Shown here piece by piece: positions 41,467 through 56,436 of a stretch of DNA of 64,000 nt (its first letter is position 1; the number at the start of each line of letters is the position of its first letter). The stretch is from Cichorium intybus (taxonomy: Eukaryota > Streptophyta > Magnoliopsida > Asterales > Asteraceae), in assembly GCA_023525715.1 (NCBI GenBank), contig CM042010.1:85996116-86060115 (forward strand), written 5' to 3'. Below the pieces are notes generated by a model, which had not been told where the DNA came from, made no database searches, and saw nothing but the letters and a program-made list of their open reading frames with translations. Position numbers and translations under genes: made by a program.

Positions 41467-44314
41467 TGTCACACCCTCAAACCGTATTGGCGGAATAGTT
41501 CAAGGGTGGATGACTTCATGAACAATATCATAACAAAGTTGAACAATAGTGAATTCCAAGCACACAACCATCATTTAATCAATTGCAAATGTTACAAAGT
41601 TTACTTGTTTCATGTTTCAAATACAATTGAAATGATATCAAAAACAGACAAAAACGACGTCGTAACGTCCCTTCTTGTAGCGCCTGAATTTACCTTATCA
41701 ATTTCCTGAGAATACAAGTAGTTGAAAAAGTGTCAACAATTAAGTTGGTGAGTTCATAAGATTTTGCGTAAGAAATGTCCTTTGTTTGTAAACAATAGTG
41801 TTGAAAACCAAGAAAATCCAATATTTTCTCATAAAACTGAACAAGTCTTTAAATCCCAAAGACTAAAATGTAATATGTAAACTGTAGTGTGAAATCCCTT
41901 AGAAGTGTATTTTTCCACGTAAACAATTTATAAAAATAATAAGTTGATTATTTTCCCATGTGAGATACCCTATAACCATACTGTGACTAGTTGGCCTGCT
42001 GCGACGTTCTTCAGGCGTCGGAATGTTAGACATTTGCACACCTCAGACCTGCCGGTCAAGCTGTAGCTAGCAGCTCAGGTGCGGGGTTGTCAAGCCTCGT
42101 ATAGATCTATACTCAAATATCGCGCTCTCTTACCGAGACTCTGGTTATAAAAGTTCAGGACTTATAGTAGGTACTTATAAAAGTACTGTGAAGATTCATC
42201 TCACAAAAATGTATGTATTCCAATCAACTTGTTTACATACGATTTGTATATAAAAACTCTTGTAATCATCCATTATCATTTTTCCCATGATAATATAGTA
42301 ATGTATAATAATTATATATTTTTATATAATTATTTTTGTCATGTTCAAACGTCATAATAACCTTGTATTCATAAACTATTCCAATAATAGTCTATTTTTA
42401 GTATTCCGTCATAATAACCTTATTTTTACGAACAATAGCGAAATAACTTATTCAAAAGATTATAAATATCATCTTTTGAGGTAATTCTCACAAAAATGGT
42501 GTAATAATGTGATTATAACCATTTTTGCTAGAAAATAGTGCCTTTATTTATAAAAACGTAGTTTTTACTAGTTTTCGTTTTTATAACGTTTTTATCCAAG
42601 ATCTAGTATCTTTGTACACTTTATTTGTGGTTTTGTAATTTTTACACAACTTAATATATCAAAGTGTTCATAATACATGGATCTATTCATATTTCATGCC
42701 AAAATTCATGTTTATAACATTTTTGTCCAAGATCTAACATTTTACACATTTTATTTATAGTTTAGTAACTTTTACACTAACATTATATACATCATTATGA
42801 ACATCTTACAAAAAGTTATCCATATTTCATGTCAAAATCATTTTTACACAAATATTAACTTTATAAACTTGTGTAAATCAACATATATAACATTTAATCA
42901 CATATAAACTTAAATAAAACAACATTTATAGTAAAAGACTTGTATTCTCCCCCAAAAAGGTTTGAAAAGATGAAAATGAGGGGTATGAACTCACCTTGAG
43001 TGTGGATCTTAAGGTTTCTTGGTAGAAGGTTGAAGAGTTTGGTTCTAGGACCCGGAGGACTCTTGGACAAAGCTATTACCCAAAGGATTTTCGTGAGTAT
43101 GTGTGTGTAAAAGAGTAAATGAAGGTATTTAGAACTTAAATCACTAGATGATCATAACTTACCAAGAAGGCTTGAAAGATATTTGAAGATGATGAAGATT
43201 TGAGCTCAAAGACCTTTGGACCAAGCTATTATCCAATGGATTTTGATGGATGTTAGTGTGTGTAAAAGGTGTAAAACTTGTGTTATGTTGTTTAGAATCA
43301 AAAGATGGATGAAGCTTACCACTTGGACTTGTGAAATGAGCTTGGAAATGAAGCTTGAAGATGGTGATGGTGATGGTGGTTTGAGGACGAGAGCAAGAGG
43401 AGAGGAAGAGAAGAGAGGATGAGTTGGTTTGGTGGTTTGGTTCAAATGAGATGATAACTTAATTATAGTTTAGTTTATTAGATTTATTATTTGATTTTAT
43501 GTGCATTATTTTATTCAAGCTTCATCATGCCCTAGATTTGTGAATAGTAGCTATGGATTTGCCTTGGGACCTTACTTCAGCCGATGGGGGGGGGGGGGGG
43601 GGGTAGGGGGTGGGGTGGGGTTGGTTTTTATAAAAATAGCAATGTAGTTATAAAAATGTGTGATTTTTATAAAATAGTGTGACGTTTTAGTGAAATTTTG
43701 TGCGTTTTTGATGAGACGAAGTTCTAAATAATTATTTTGCATAAAAACATTGCCAAACATCTAATTTGATTGAATTATAATTCGTTGGGTGTCGAAATAC
43801 GCGTTTAAGCACAGTATTCTTCCGTTTTCGCGATTTTTGACGTTTTACCGGAAATCGCATTTAGCTTTGAAATCAAATACTAGATATTATTACGTTACTT
43901 ATCATATGAATTTTTATTACATATTTGATGTTCAAGGCACCACATTTTGTATTTTGAGTCAAAACCCTGTGTACATTTATCCGTTCACAGCGATTTAATG
44001 GTTGTAACTTCCACATACGAACTCCGTTTTGGACGTTCTATATATCCACAGGTTCGTATTTACGAGTAGATCGTTTTATGGATATTATTATTCTCAAAAT
44101 AATAATTGTACGATTATCGAATTTTTACGCTACAGTAGTTTGCTGTCCGTATTTTCGACTTTTAATCGATAATTGTTTGATTTAGCATACGTAATACTAT
44201 AATATTAATAATTCATCGCAAAAGTTATGGAAAACAGCTTTTCAACATATAAATTAACGTACGCTTCGTTTGACTACAGTTGACATTTGTTGACCAAAAT
44301 TTACAATTGTCACA
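41467..44314 (-). mobile_element. Nested solo LTR, 2.85 kb, TSD CATAC
   Basis: On the minus strand it begins TGTGACAATTG and ends GAGGGTGTGACA. CATAC lies at 41462-41466 and 44315-44319. The host LTR is continuous across it. There is no gag, pol, PBS or PPT. It has a G-run at 43586 and an imperfect repeat of about 190 bp (43010-43330). It is longer than, and different from, the LTR it sits in. Confidence 0.88.
43586..43619 (+). repeat. Poly-G / G-quadruplex-forming tract
   Basis: A run of about 18 G followed by TA, G5, T, G4, T, G4: more than enough G-tracts for a quadruplex. It lies inside the solo LTR, on the strand opposite its sense. Confidence 0.85.
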
Positions 44315-45859
44315 CATACTTGTAAATGAGTTTGTAAAGAGTTGCTGAAAATCGTAAGTAATACCATACTTATAAATGAATTGTATAGAGTTTTTGAAAA
44401 CCATAAGTAATACCATACTTACAAATGATATGTACGTTTATGAGAAAACCATCAATGCGTATAGTTGAGTCCTATAACCGAGCTATTCGACTGAAATGTA
44501 CCCCCTACAACGCTTCATGGACGTCGTAGTAATGAAAAAGATAAGTATCACCCACATCGATTTGCAAGTCGAAGTTATAGCTAACAACCATAGGTGGGGG
44601 TGTCAACCCGTATAGATCTATACATATGTATCTCGCTCTGCTTGATTAACGGTTATAGTAGTGTGGGGTCTAGGTATTTCTACTTAGTTATGAATAGTGT
44701 CTCACTATTTAAGCCATTGAAAAATGTAGGATAGAAAAGTCTCATCCCAAAATGGTTTTTGTTATAAAAGCCGAGTATGTTGATAAGTATATACGTAATA
44801 GTGTACAATACTCGCTTGTTGAAAACATTTTATAAAGCTATAATAACATTTATAAAACTTGATATGAAATTGGTAAATGTTTATATTGCACATGTATTTT
44901 CCCCCATAATATATAAAAACATAGACAAAGGAGCCGTAACACTCACTTTTGAAGCGTGAATTCAGCTTAGATTCGAGAATAATCGCGTTCGAGAAACACC
45001 GCGAAATAACACCAACGAAGACTTAAGCGGCAAAGGGGCAAAGGGAGAGAGGAAGAAAGCTAGATGCTTGGTGAATTGGTGAAAATAAATGAAGAAGATG
45101 CATATTATTTATAGGGTTGAAAATCACTATTCGTCACTATTCACGTCACTATTCACGAGGTATGCGCTTATATAATCATTACGCTATGATTTCCGATTTT
45201 ATAATTAGTATTATTTTTTAGACCGGAGAATTGTTGAACCGAGTGCACTGATTCTAGAAACCTAAACAGATAATTTTTTCGAGTTGCAGAACATCGGGAA
45301 ATCGCGTTTAAATATTACGTTCATTTATCCGCACTATCCGATTAGTTGACTTTTATAAATATTTTTACTAAAAATATTTCGAGTATGGAATCCAATAATA
45401 GACCATAGTCTGAGTCCAATAATGTTCTCGGAATTTCCATATGAGGTGCGCAAGTGCCTCAACGGATCGAAACGATTTATGTAGTTAAAGAAAATCAGTG
45501 TTACACTGATTTGTTTTGGCTTGTTTTCTTATAACATTCGTAACTTTTGCATATGAGCTCCGTTTTGAATGTTATTTATATTTCCGGAATCAGGGAAACA
45601 TGTACTCTGAGGTTAGATTGCTTGTTTTGTTTCACAAATGGTTAATACTTATTTTCAGTTTTTCAGACGTATTAACTAGGGTTTCAGTTTGTGCTTGAGA
45701 TATTCCATTATAGGAAGTAAGATTTTATCTCGTATCTTATTTTAATCGTAATGACACTATATTTTCCAAAGTATGCGTTGAAGCTCAAAAGGTTTGGTTA
45801 TAAAGAGGTTTGCGGTGAATTAACTGTTTATAGTTCTAGGTATAAATTTCTGGGATGTC

Positions 45860-47548
<1,689 letters not shown>

Positions 47549-47632
<84 letters not shown>
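47549..47632. repeat. (TA)n microsatellite, right of the MITE
   Basis: About 84 bp of TA. Confidence 0.97.
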
Positions 47633-47634
<2 letters not shown>

Positions 47635-47802
47635 AAGTTGTATACTTTAATTGTTGCTTAACGTTCCAAATAATCAATACTAAATTCAAATCAAATCACT
47701 AGAATAATCAAGGTCCTATAACTAAATCGTGAGTCTTTAGCGTCAACATATAGAAGGAGCTTCCTGAATGGATTTGTTTTAAATAATTTGAATGAGGCTT
47801 AC

Positions 47803-47910
<108 letters not shown>

Positions 47911-48480
47911 TCTTACTGTATTCTAAATACAGTAGTGAATGCTTTGTATTCTAATTGTGACTTCAAGTGCTTAAAGACCCGTTTAAGATACTACCATATT
48001 TCTGTTCTTTGCAGCTTAGTAGGTTACGCATTACTCAGAAATCCTTCCAATGAACTACTTTTCACACATAATGAAGACATACCCGTTCATACTCGAAAGT
48101 TTTCTCGATCGTGGAATTTATCATGATTGTAATACTTTATATATTGATATTTTTTCAATTCTCAAAATTAAAGCAATAACTATTTGGTTTTTCATAAGTA
48201 CCTCAAAATGTTCTCTATAGTCATCCCATGACTTATCTCTTGTCATTTGTTGTAATCTTGCTTTAATGCTCTAAAGCATTATTCATCTAAGATCTAGTGC
48301 ATATCATGGCACATATATAGTGGATCAATTACGAAGCATATTAACTCCCACCTGCTACAACTCAATCCTTTTGTGTTAGATCTTTGATTAATGCAACATT
48401 TTATTGGGGTTGCATTACCTTCGTTTTGTTGTAGTGGTGGGACAAAAAACCTATTATCATGCTTGGACAAAATGAATTTT

Positions 48481-48482
<2 letters not shown>

Positions 48483-48561
<79 letters not shown>
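48483..48561. repeat. (TA)n microsatellite
   Basis: About 79 bp of TA. Confidence 0.97.
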
Positions 48562-48563
<2 letters not shown>

Positions 48564-49461
48564 GTTTGATGGGATTTGAATATGAAAAAGAATCCCTTAT
48601 ATTAAACTATTTATATTTAGATAAAAACGTCATTCATTGTGGTATTACATACCACCAAATATTTGCAAAAAATTCTAAAAACTTTTGACTTTATATGTTG
48701 TGTAGTCTTATCACACTACATATTGGAAATAACCAACAATGTGAGCGATTAGGATTACTGGAATGATTGGGGAGACATGAAGAATCTTATTACTGTAAAA
48801 TATATCTCCTTTTGATATGGGTCTTGATCTATAGTGCAATTATTGATGAATCATAACTTTATAAAAAGAATACATTTGATAGTTGTATTACCATTGTATG
48901 TAGCATGATAACTTTAAAAAATGATCAGGTATTATAATCTCTCATTGATAGTTATAAAATAATGTTTCTTTTATTTAATTAAATACGTTTCAAACGGATG
49001 GATTTGCATTTGCTATACATGTTCATCATCGGAAGCTATAATTAAGATGTATAAGCAAATTGAAATACATCCAGAAAATAGGTATGGTGGGTTGGGGAAT
49101 GTGACCTATCCTTCAACTTATCGTTCTCTAAAATGACAACTCTACTCAAACCACATTTGGACCCAATTTGCCTTCATGATAGATGCCATTGTGATCCCTG
49201 CTTTGGAAAATTTTCGAATGATTTGTTTCAATAACATCAACATCATGATCATGAGGGTTAAATTTTTAACAATTAATGATGATGATGATATTAAAAAAAA
49301 TGATTTAAAACATTGCCAAATGAAGGAGCACAGTGCCATTATACCTTGAACGCAAACTGCGGATGTGGCTTTGGTGGATTTGTCATTTTTGAAAGAAGAT
49401 AAAGGGAAGGATATGTATGTTTGGACGATGTTGGGTGTGAAATTCAATCAAGGTTTGGAAA

Positions 49462-49652
49462 TGAGTAAGTATTCTGAAGAATAGATTCAAGCTAAGTATT
49501 CAACACAACAATTATAAAGATGACCAATCAAGAACACAGAGTATGAATAACAAGTGCCGAATGCTTTGATTTATCAATTAGGGTTTTATAGTGGTGGTGA
49601 ATCAATCTCACACCAGACACAGACGGGTATCACTGATATTTATACATAATCA
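49462..49652 (-). mobile_element. Distal piece of the 3' LTR of a second SIRE-like relic
   Basis: On the minus strand it continues from 57199 (after AATCA) and holds a TATA box TATAAAACCC at 49590-49581. It ends AGAATACTTACTCA at 49462. With 57199-57438 it gives an LTR of about 426 bp. Confidence 0.7.
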
Positions 49653-49954
49653 TGTTGGATTAGGTGTCTAAGCCATGACTTATAATTTGTATTTACCTAA
49701 TTAATAGAAGCAAAGTCCATTTGGGTTGCCCTCATAGCTGGAGGTTTGGTAGAAAGTTCGGTAGAGAGAAAGGTTGGTTTATTATGGGATTAATAAATCA
49801 ATAGAAATAAAAGATATGGTTTGTTGATGTATTAAAGTGATAATATATTAATTAGAAACTATATTGATTGATTAATAATTAATCAGGAATTAATTGGATT
49901 AATTTCTGTGGCATTAATTAGATTAATCAGGAAGTCAAGGATTAAAGTCGTATA

Positions 49955-50094
49955 AATTCAATAGTTGAATTGCGGCACGCGGCGCGCCAATGTAAAGGCC
50001 GCGACGCGTGTACATATCTGTAAGAATTCAATAGTTGAATTGCGGCGCGCGGCGCGCCAATGTAAAGGTCGCGACGCGCGTACGTATAATCCGG
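49955..50094 (+). repeat. 70-bp CpG-rich tandem duplication before the LTR TATA box
   Basis: Each unit has AATTCAATAGTTGAATTGCGGC, split here by eye into a palindromic TTCAATAGTTGAA and a GCGCGCCAATGTAAAGG part, ending near CGCGACGCG. The same duplication is in the 3' LTR (from 56739). Confidence 0.9.
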
Positions 50095-50127
50095 AAAATG
50101 GCTGACGGCTAGGGTTTCTTGTTTCCC

Positions 50128-50137
50128 TATAAATAGG
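50128..50137 (+). promoter_or_regulatory. TATA box of the TR-GAG-like LTR
   Basis: CTATAAATAG about 35 bp after the CpG-rich duplication. Confidence 0.65.
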
Positions 50138-50416
50138 GAACCCTAGGCCTCATTATTAGTGCTCATTCTAAAAATTCTCTCTGGAATTTTCGTCCACCCT
50201 CTGGCTCCCTGGGTGTGATCTCATTTGAGGCAGGACACGTGTGCTGCTTAGCTTCAAGATTAAAACTAAAGGTTAGTTTTTCTGATTTATTCTTTTAGTT
50301 AATTTTTGTTTGGCCTTTAGGAATTAGTTACATGTTCAAAGTAAGAAAACATAGATCTTTTCTAGGTTGCATGTGAACTTAGGTTATTTAGTTCATGGTT
50401 GCGGAAAACCTTTCAG

Positions 50417-50429
50417 TGGTATCAGAGCG
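50417..50429 (+). other. Primer binding site of the TR-GAG-like element
   Basis: TGGTATCAGAGCG follows the LTR by one base; complementary to initiator Met-tRNA. Confidence 0.92.
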
Positions 50430-51769
50430 TTTGGTTGTTTTCTTTTTGAATTGCTGTAATAGTTTTCCTAAAATTAGGGTTTAAAGCTTATAAATGCTAA
50501 TTGTTGCTTGGATTGATTTCTAGGATTAGGGTTTTGGAAACCCTAATCTCCCCCTTAGTATTTTCGAAAATGCCTATTAGATTTTAGGAGGTTTTCTATT
50601 TTTGGTAACTTTAATTGTTTAATTAAATGGATAACCTTAAACTCATTAATTGTTTTTCGAAAATTAGGGGTTTAAGATAGGTTTAAATTAATTTGATTAA
50701 TTTGTGAAACCTATCTACATTTGAATTAATTTAATTAATTGTTTAATTAAAAGATAATTCAAGGATTTAAATTAATTTTAATTTAAATGGTTAAATTTCG
50801 AAAAAAATTAAAGGATAAATCCTAAAATATTTTAAAAGGTTTAAAATATCTAGATTTAATTAATTTAATTAATTGTTAATTAAAGGATAATTAAAATCGA
50901 TTTTTAAGGTTTAATTTAATTTTAAATTTAATAGTTAAATTGGTAAAATTAAAATATAAACCTGGAATATTTTGAAGGGTTTTAAAATACATATTATATA
51001 TGTTATTAAAGGTTAATACTATATGTATAAGATAAAATTGGTCAGTCAATTCAATAGTAGGCCTCATTCACGAAGCTGATCTATAAAGTGGGTATAAGGA
51101 GGCTGCCTATAAAATGGCGGTTTAATGGGTGTTCACTCTCACCCACCGCTCGCCTGATCAGTGGAGGGTCGTTAGCCGTATAGTTTTGATAGGACCGCTT
51201 AATCATTAAAAGTATAATGATCAAAGTACTAGAACCCATACAAGAATTCCCAATCTAGTTACTTTAAAAAAATGTGAATTTGATGCTAACCCATGAGATT
51301 GCACATTGCACTTTATGAAACGTTGGTGGAGCGTGTGTGGGTTACCGGCACACCAATGGGGGTTCATAAAGAGTGGCAATGGGTTTCTCGGGTGTTATCA
51401 TTGTTGATGGAGAGTGTGTGGTTAACCGGCACATCAATTTGAGATGATAATGGACCCCGAGAGTACCAAGCTAATTTGCATGGTTATTCACACCCGGTTT
51501 GTGATCCTCGGCATCCCAGTCACAAACGGTGGGGCATATCCGAGATTAAACATGCCATTGAACAGTTCAATGAATCTCACAGATCTAGGAATTTCATAAG
51601 ACTGAAATTGATAAAAGTTATCTACCTTAATGACCACTGTGTTGTGACTACGGCATCCCTATTCACAGCATAATTAGGGTATTTTGGATCCTAGCCTTGT
51701 TAAATAATATATATTGGGTAATTATTTAAAAGGATTGATTAAACTAATAAATTCTGTTTCCTTTTATAG
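50430..51769 (+). other. Long untranslated leader of the TR-GAG-like element
   Basis: About 1.3 kb, AT-rich and non-coding. It carries two copies of the 29-bp TGGAGCGTGTGTGG...ACCGGCACA motif at 51327 and 51408. It could hold dimerisation or packaging signals. Confidence 0.5.
51327..51436 (+). repeat. Two copies of a 29-bp ACCGGCACA motif
   Basis: Copies at 51327-51355 and 51408-51436; further copies at 54305-54333 and 55309-55337. Consensus TGGAGCGTGTGTGG, then TT-ACCGGCACA. Confidence 0.85.
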
Positions 51770-52672
51770 ATGTCTGAATCGAGTGTCTATTCTCATCCTC
51801 CTCCTCATTCACCCATTTCTGAGGGCATCAGAAAGCGCCTGTTAAATATGGAAAGGCTGACTGGCCCTAACTATGTGGAATGGCTTCGCAATTGGAGAAT
51901 GGTTCTTGTTATTGCTGGCAAGCTACACCTCATTAAGTATCCGATCCCAGTTCCACCAAAACATGTCATCACAAAAGGTCTTTATGATGAGCATGACCCA
52001 TTATTTGATGAATCCAAGGAAGTTCGTGACCTCATGCTATTGACCATTGACCCCGAGTTCCGCAGGGATTTTGGATCCCTAGGGCCGTATGAGTTAATAC
52101 AATTGGTTGAGGAAAAGTTCCAAGAACCGGTTGAAGAGGAACGAGCTAGGATCTTCAAAAGACTTGCAGAGTGCAAGCTAAAAGAAGGAAGTAGCATCGA
52201 TTCGCATGTTCTCAAGATTGAGAGATACATAGGCGAATTGTACAAACTTGGTCATCCAATTAGTCAGGAAATGAGTGTTAAGATCCTACTTGATTCGCTG
52301 ACTAATAGGTACGATCTGTTCATTCAGACGTATAGAAAGGAAGACGGGAAAAAGACTTTTATGGAAATGCGTTCTCTGTTGACCCTATACGAGTCACTCA
52401 TGGACAGGCATTGCTCCACTAGTTCAGCTACTTCTGGATTGAGTCCAGTGAAGAGACGCAGCAAGAAACGTTCCAGATCGTCTGGACATGTTCTGAGATG
52501 TCTTAAACTGGGAATCCATAGGATCGGATACAGTCACGGAAAGATTGGAAAATGCTCCAAGGTAAAATCTTTAGAAACTCAGGTTTATCTAAAAACTTTG
52601 AAACTCCTGATCCATAATTCCTTGATACATAATGTGATAGTCACGTTTGGTTTGTATGCAGGGAATCAGTAG
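51770..52672 (+). CDS. Copia gag protein of the TR-GAG-like element
   Basis: Open frame of 300 codons starting MSESSVYSHPPPHSP. It has the Copia gag core: RLTGPNYVEWLRNWRMVL, EVRDLMLLTIDPEFRRDF, ERARIFKRLAECKLKEGSSI, HVLKIERYIGELYKLGHPI and KILLDSLTNRYDLFI. After about residue 225 the protein turns basic (KRRSKKRSR) and then unlike gag, so the original C-terminus, including any CCHC knuckle, is lost. It would bind element RNA and enter particles built by a helper element. The start is the first ATG after the long leader. Confidence 0.8.
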   Translation: MSESSVYSHPPPHSPISEGIRKRLLNMERLTGPNYVEWLRNWRMVLVIAGKLHLIKYPIPVPPKHVITKGLYDEHDPLFDESKEVRDLMLLTIDPEFRRDFGSLGPYELIQLVEEKFQEPVEEERARIFKRLAECKLKEGSSIDSHVLKIERYIGELYKLGHPISQEMSVKILLDSLTNRYDLFIQTYRKEDGKKTFMEMRSLLTLYESLMDRHCSTSSATSGLSPVKRRSKKRSRSSGHVLRCLKLGIHRIGYSHGKIGKCSKVKSLETQVYLKTLKLLIHNSLIHNVIVTFGLYAGNQ

Positions 52673-55600
52673 GGTACAGGACTTTGACGCTTAGGAGCAC
52701 TTTTGGATTGGATCTCCAGCTCATGCAGTTTTGAAGTTTAGTTAGATATTACAATCTTGTTATTAGATTATTAGATGCAAACGACATTGTTTTCATATAG
52801 TACATTGTTCTAGGATTTTTGTGTTTTAATAAAATGTTGATTTTCTTTTGATTGTTTTAATTATCCTCGAAATGTTGTGTGAATGTGTTAATGTCATAAA
52901 TGGTAATAACTTGAATGTTGATACATCCAATGGGATTGGACTTATAAATTGTGTTCTTTATGATTGTTAAAGTGAATTTTATGATAATCACTTCAACCAA
53001 AGGTCCAGTTAGACAGGACTTTGGAATCATTTGACTTAGAGTCACATGATGAATTGAGTGCTTAATAAAATTAATTGTGGCAAGAAAGGAATCGCCCAAA
53101 GATCCAATGGACAGGATTTTGGAATCAGTTGACTTGGAGTCAGGTGATGATTGCATGTCTTGAACAATATTGACAAAGTCATAAATTTACATGGAGATGT
53201 GAGAGACCTTAAGATTTGGGCAACAGACACATAAGTTAATGTGAATTGCTAGAATCCTCGAACAGAACACGATTAGTTATGCTTCAAAATATTTGCCAAA
53301 TAGTTTGACAAATATGGCTTCGCTTATCAGAATAAGCGATTGATTGGAACCTTGAAGTGTTCAAGGATTTCAAAGGAAGTATAAGATCAACAGAACCTGA
53401 ATGATAACATAGACTGAGAAATTGTTTCACAGTTTATTCTCTTCCAAGAACACTAATGGTTATAATGTGTCTTAGGGAAGATGATGAAGCATTGATCGAA
53501 ATAGTTTTGATCCTCGGTGTATAAGATACACTGGATACATTTCCGACTAATATTTCAATGAATTGAATATTCAACCAGTCAGACCGCAGAAGCCATATTC
53601 CGACCACATCTTAGACTAAGTAGGTTATGTTGACACTGTCTGAAATGTAGAGCTGGGATCATACCACTAGTACATAGAAAGTCCAGGGTCATGTAGCATT
53701 CGTCTGAATCTCATGACAAGCCTGAAACTAATCAGCAATGTCGTTTCATTGGCCACTCCTTTTATCCTTTGAAAGAAGGGTACTTTTAGAAAGAACTCAA
53801 GTTTTAAGAAAACAGTGGGAGTAAGAATAATTCTGAATGAGTTCAGGGCTTAGCCAAGTGAAAGAACCTTTAGTCACCACTGGGACTTGACCAGGAATTA
53901 GATTCCTGTTAAACCTGACATACCCTCTCTTCGCTTGACCAGTAGTTATTGTCACTGTCATAAGAAGTTATGATTTGGGCGATATATCGAGTAGTGGTAA
54001 AACACTAAAGATGGTACGGATAAGTAATCCGACTGCTGGAAGCATTGGTGAGCCCGGTTGCTGCCAAATAAGAGAACCTTACCGCGAGACACAGTCTATG
54101 TGACAGTTTGATTGATCTTTACAACTGGTCTAGGAACCAATGGGAGTAATTGAATCATCAAAAGAAGGGAACATAGAAATGTACTTACAGAACATCTGGT
54201 TGAATGAGTCATCACTTGGAGTCAAGCAACTGATTCTGAGAGAAGCACTCTCAATAGAAGATGTAATCCGAGAGGATTCTGCGTGGCATAGTATGAGTCG
54301 TTAGTGGAGCGTGTGTGGTTTACCGGCACACTAATAGGGACTCACATAGAGCATGCCATTACAAAAGATACATGGTCCCGGGATTCGTCCCATGGGCATC
54401 TTGCAAGAAAGGATATTCGGATTCTCAAAATAGGCTAAAAGGTTTGGATTTTGTGAATAGCCTAAAAGATTTCCTTTAATATGTCGGAAAGGTTTGGATT
54501 TCGGTTTCGCAAAATGTGCCATAAGTTCTGGATTTTGTGAATAGTCCGAAAGAGTCATGTAACGGTGTCAAAGCCAGTGGGAGTATCGTTGTTATCTGCT
54601 ATCATTGTATGTGGGTTACATACTGGTTCTAGGAAACGTCTCTTATCATTACAAAGTGTAATGACTTGGTGTTAAGAAACAGTTCGCTATGAAAGACTTT
54701 AAGAGATACAACATAAGCAGGTAGTTGTGAACATCTATTAGATAGATCAGAATTCTGCCAATATGATCTTGATGAGATTCAAGATGCATAACCCCAGGAA
54801 TGGAGTTTCCTGTCATTGCAAAGTGTAATGAATTGGCATGAAAGAAACAAAGAAGGTGCAACATGCTCACGTAGTTCATAGACATCTATCAGATAGATGA
54901 GACTGACAGTATTGACTTAGCCATTGAGAATATGATCTTGATGGGATTCAAGATGCATAAGAAAGAGTCCCTGAAAGGAAATGGTTTCCAGAAATCATGA
55001 CACAAGGATTATTGGTAATCTTAGGATTCCGAAAGGGCTTGGAATGAGATTACATCAGGTTCCTCGAGCCTCTTGGACAAATCAGAAGTGTTATGAACAT
55101 ATCCTAATGACTTAATGCTTAGAGCATTGTAAGTTGGATTCAGGATATTGCCTGGCTAAGAATACTGAATGGATTTTTGAACAGACGTGAGAAATCATTG
55201 GGAAATAATTAGGGTGATTGATTTGAAAGGGTTTTCAAATCGGTAATTGTTTACACCAGAACGTGGTGTTGTAGGACTTCATGGTTAAAGAATTTCGTTG
55301 GTTTCTGATGGAGCGCGTGTGGTTCACCGGCACATCATGACACCTCGAAATTTTCTTAGGGTGTAGTCATGTAGACTGAAGACCCGAGAATCATGGGTAG
55401 TCACGGTACACATCACCGGAATGGAGTTGTGAGAGAGAATGACAGAATGACAAATTGAGATATCATCGGAAGAGTATCCAATAGGATTATCTGCAATAAA
55501 GTGTATAAGTGTTAGACACTTGGATACATAGAAAGAGTAAAAAAGTCATAGACATAGATATAAAAGGCTTGAATTGAAAGTTTAAAAGAGAATAAGAAAC

Positions 55601-56424
55601 CGATAATAGTTATGATAAATCCGACTTGGTGATTACCTCGTGGAGACTTGGTAATTAGCAGGAGTAGCTGCCAGTCAGATTTTATGTTTCGATTTTGCAT
55701 GTTTTACTTCCAGAATAATTGGATTATTCAAATATCCACAATCGTTCATACTCTTAGGGAGTAAGTGTGAAGGAAGACTGTCATGAATTGGTTTGTAGAT
55801 TGTCTAAGGAGTTAGACATTGCAATAAGATTGCTGCAACGTTCATGAGTACTTGGAAATGGAGATTTGAGTATTGGATAAACCCGCGCTCAATAGATTGC
55901 TTCATGGATTACATCACGAGCAATGTTGAGACGATAATATCTTATGGTCTTAAAGTGTAGAGATATGAGTTATAATTTGCAAGGCAGTTGTTCATTGATA
56001 GTACGAAAACGTATCGGTAACTCGGTGTTATAAAACGTGCTGTTGTGAGTGATTTGTCGGGTAAAAGATATAACATATTAGTCGAAGCTTATTCGTCCCT
56101 TGACTCAGACGGGAAACAGATATCTATTGGCCACTCGATGATTTTGAAGTTGACTGAAGTGCTGGCCAGCCAGGACTGAATTGATGCGTTCAATTAGAAG
56201 TCTAATAGACATAAGCAAAATCGGAAATCGGGAAACAGTGTGTCAGACAGATATTGATCTCAATCCATGTCTCATGTCTGAAAATATCTTGTTGGATGGA
56301 GGATCATTTGATCACTTATCTATGGACAGAACTGATTAGGTCAGAGTTCGGCAGCAGTTTCTAGGAAGCTACAGTTTGCTGATTAATTAGAGGTTAAATT
56401 GGTAATTATAGTCATAGACTTATC
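52673..56424 (+). other. Repetitive non-coding interior of the TR-GAG-like element
   Basis: Stops in all frames and no pol motif. It contains imperfect direct repeats at 52980-53170, 54395-54560 and 54646-54960, and two 29-bp ACCGGCACA motifs. Confidence 0.6.
54646..54960 (+). repeat. Imperfect direct repeat, about 145-150 bp, two copies
   Basis: 54646-54790 and 54812-54960 both run from TCATT(A/G)CAAAGTGTAATGA to GATTCAAGATGCATAA. Confidence 0.8.
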
Positions 56425-56436
56425 CAAGTGGGAGAC
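56425..56436 (+). other. Polypurine tract of the TR-GAG-like element
   Basis: AAGTGGGAGAC directly before TGTTGGATTAGG of the 3' LTR. Confidence 0.85.

Larger units (their letters stand above)
49653..50415 (+). repeat. 5' LTR of the TR-GAG-like element
   Basis: 763 bp. It contains a 70-bp CpG-rich unit twice (about 49955-50094) and a TATA box CTATAAATAG at 50128-50137. Confidence 0.93.

Noticed and set aside
49142..49447. Minus-strand ORF of 101 codons
   Set aside because: AT-biased, no domain, and located in repeat debris; probably chance.
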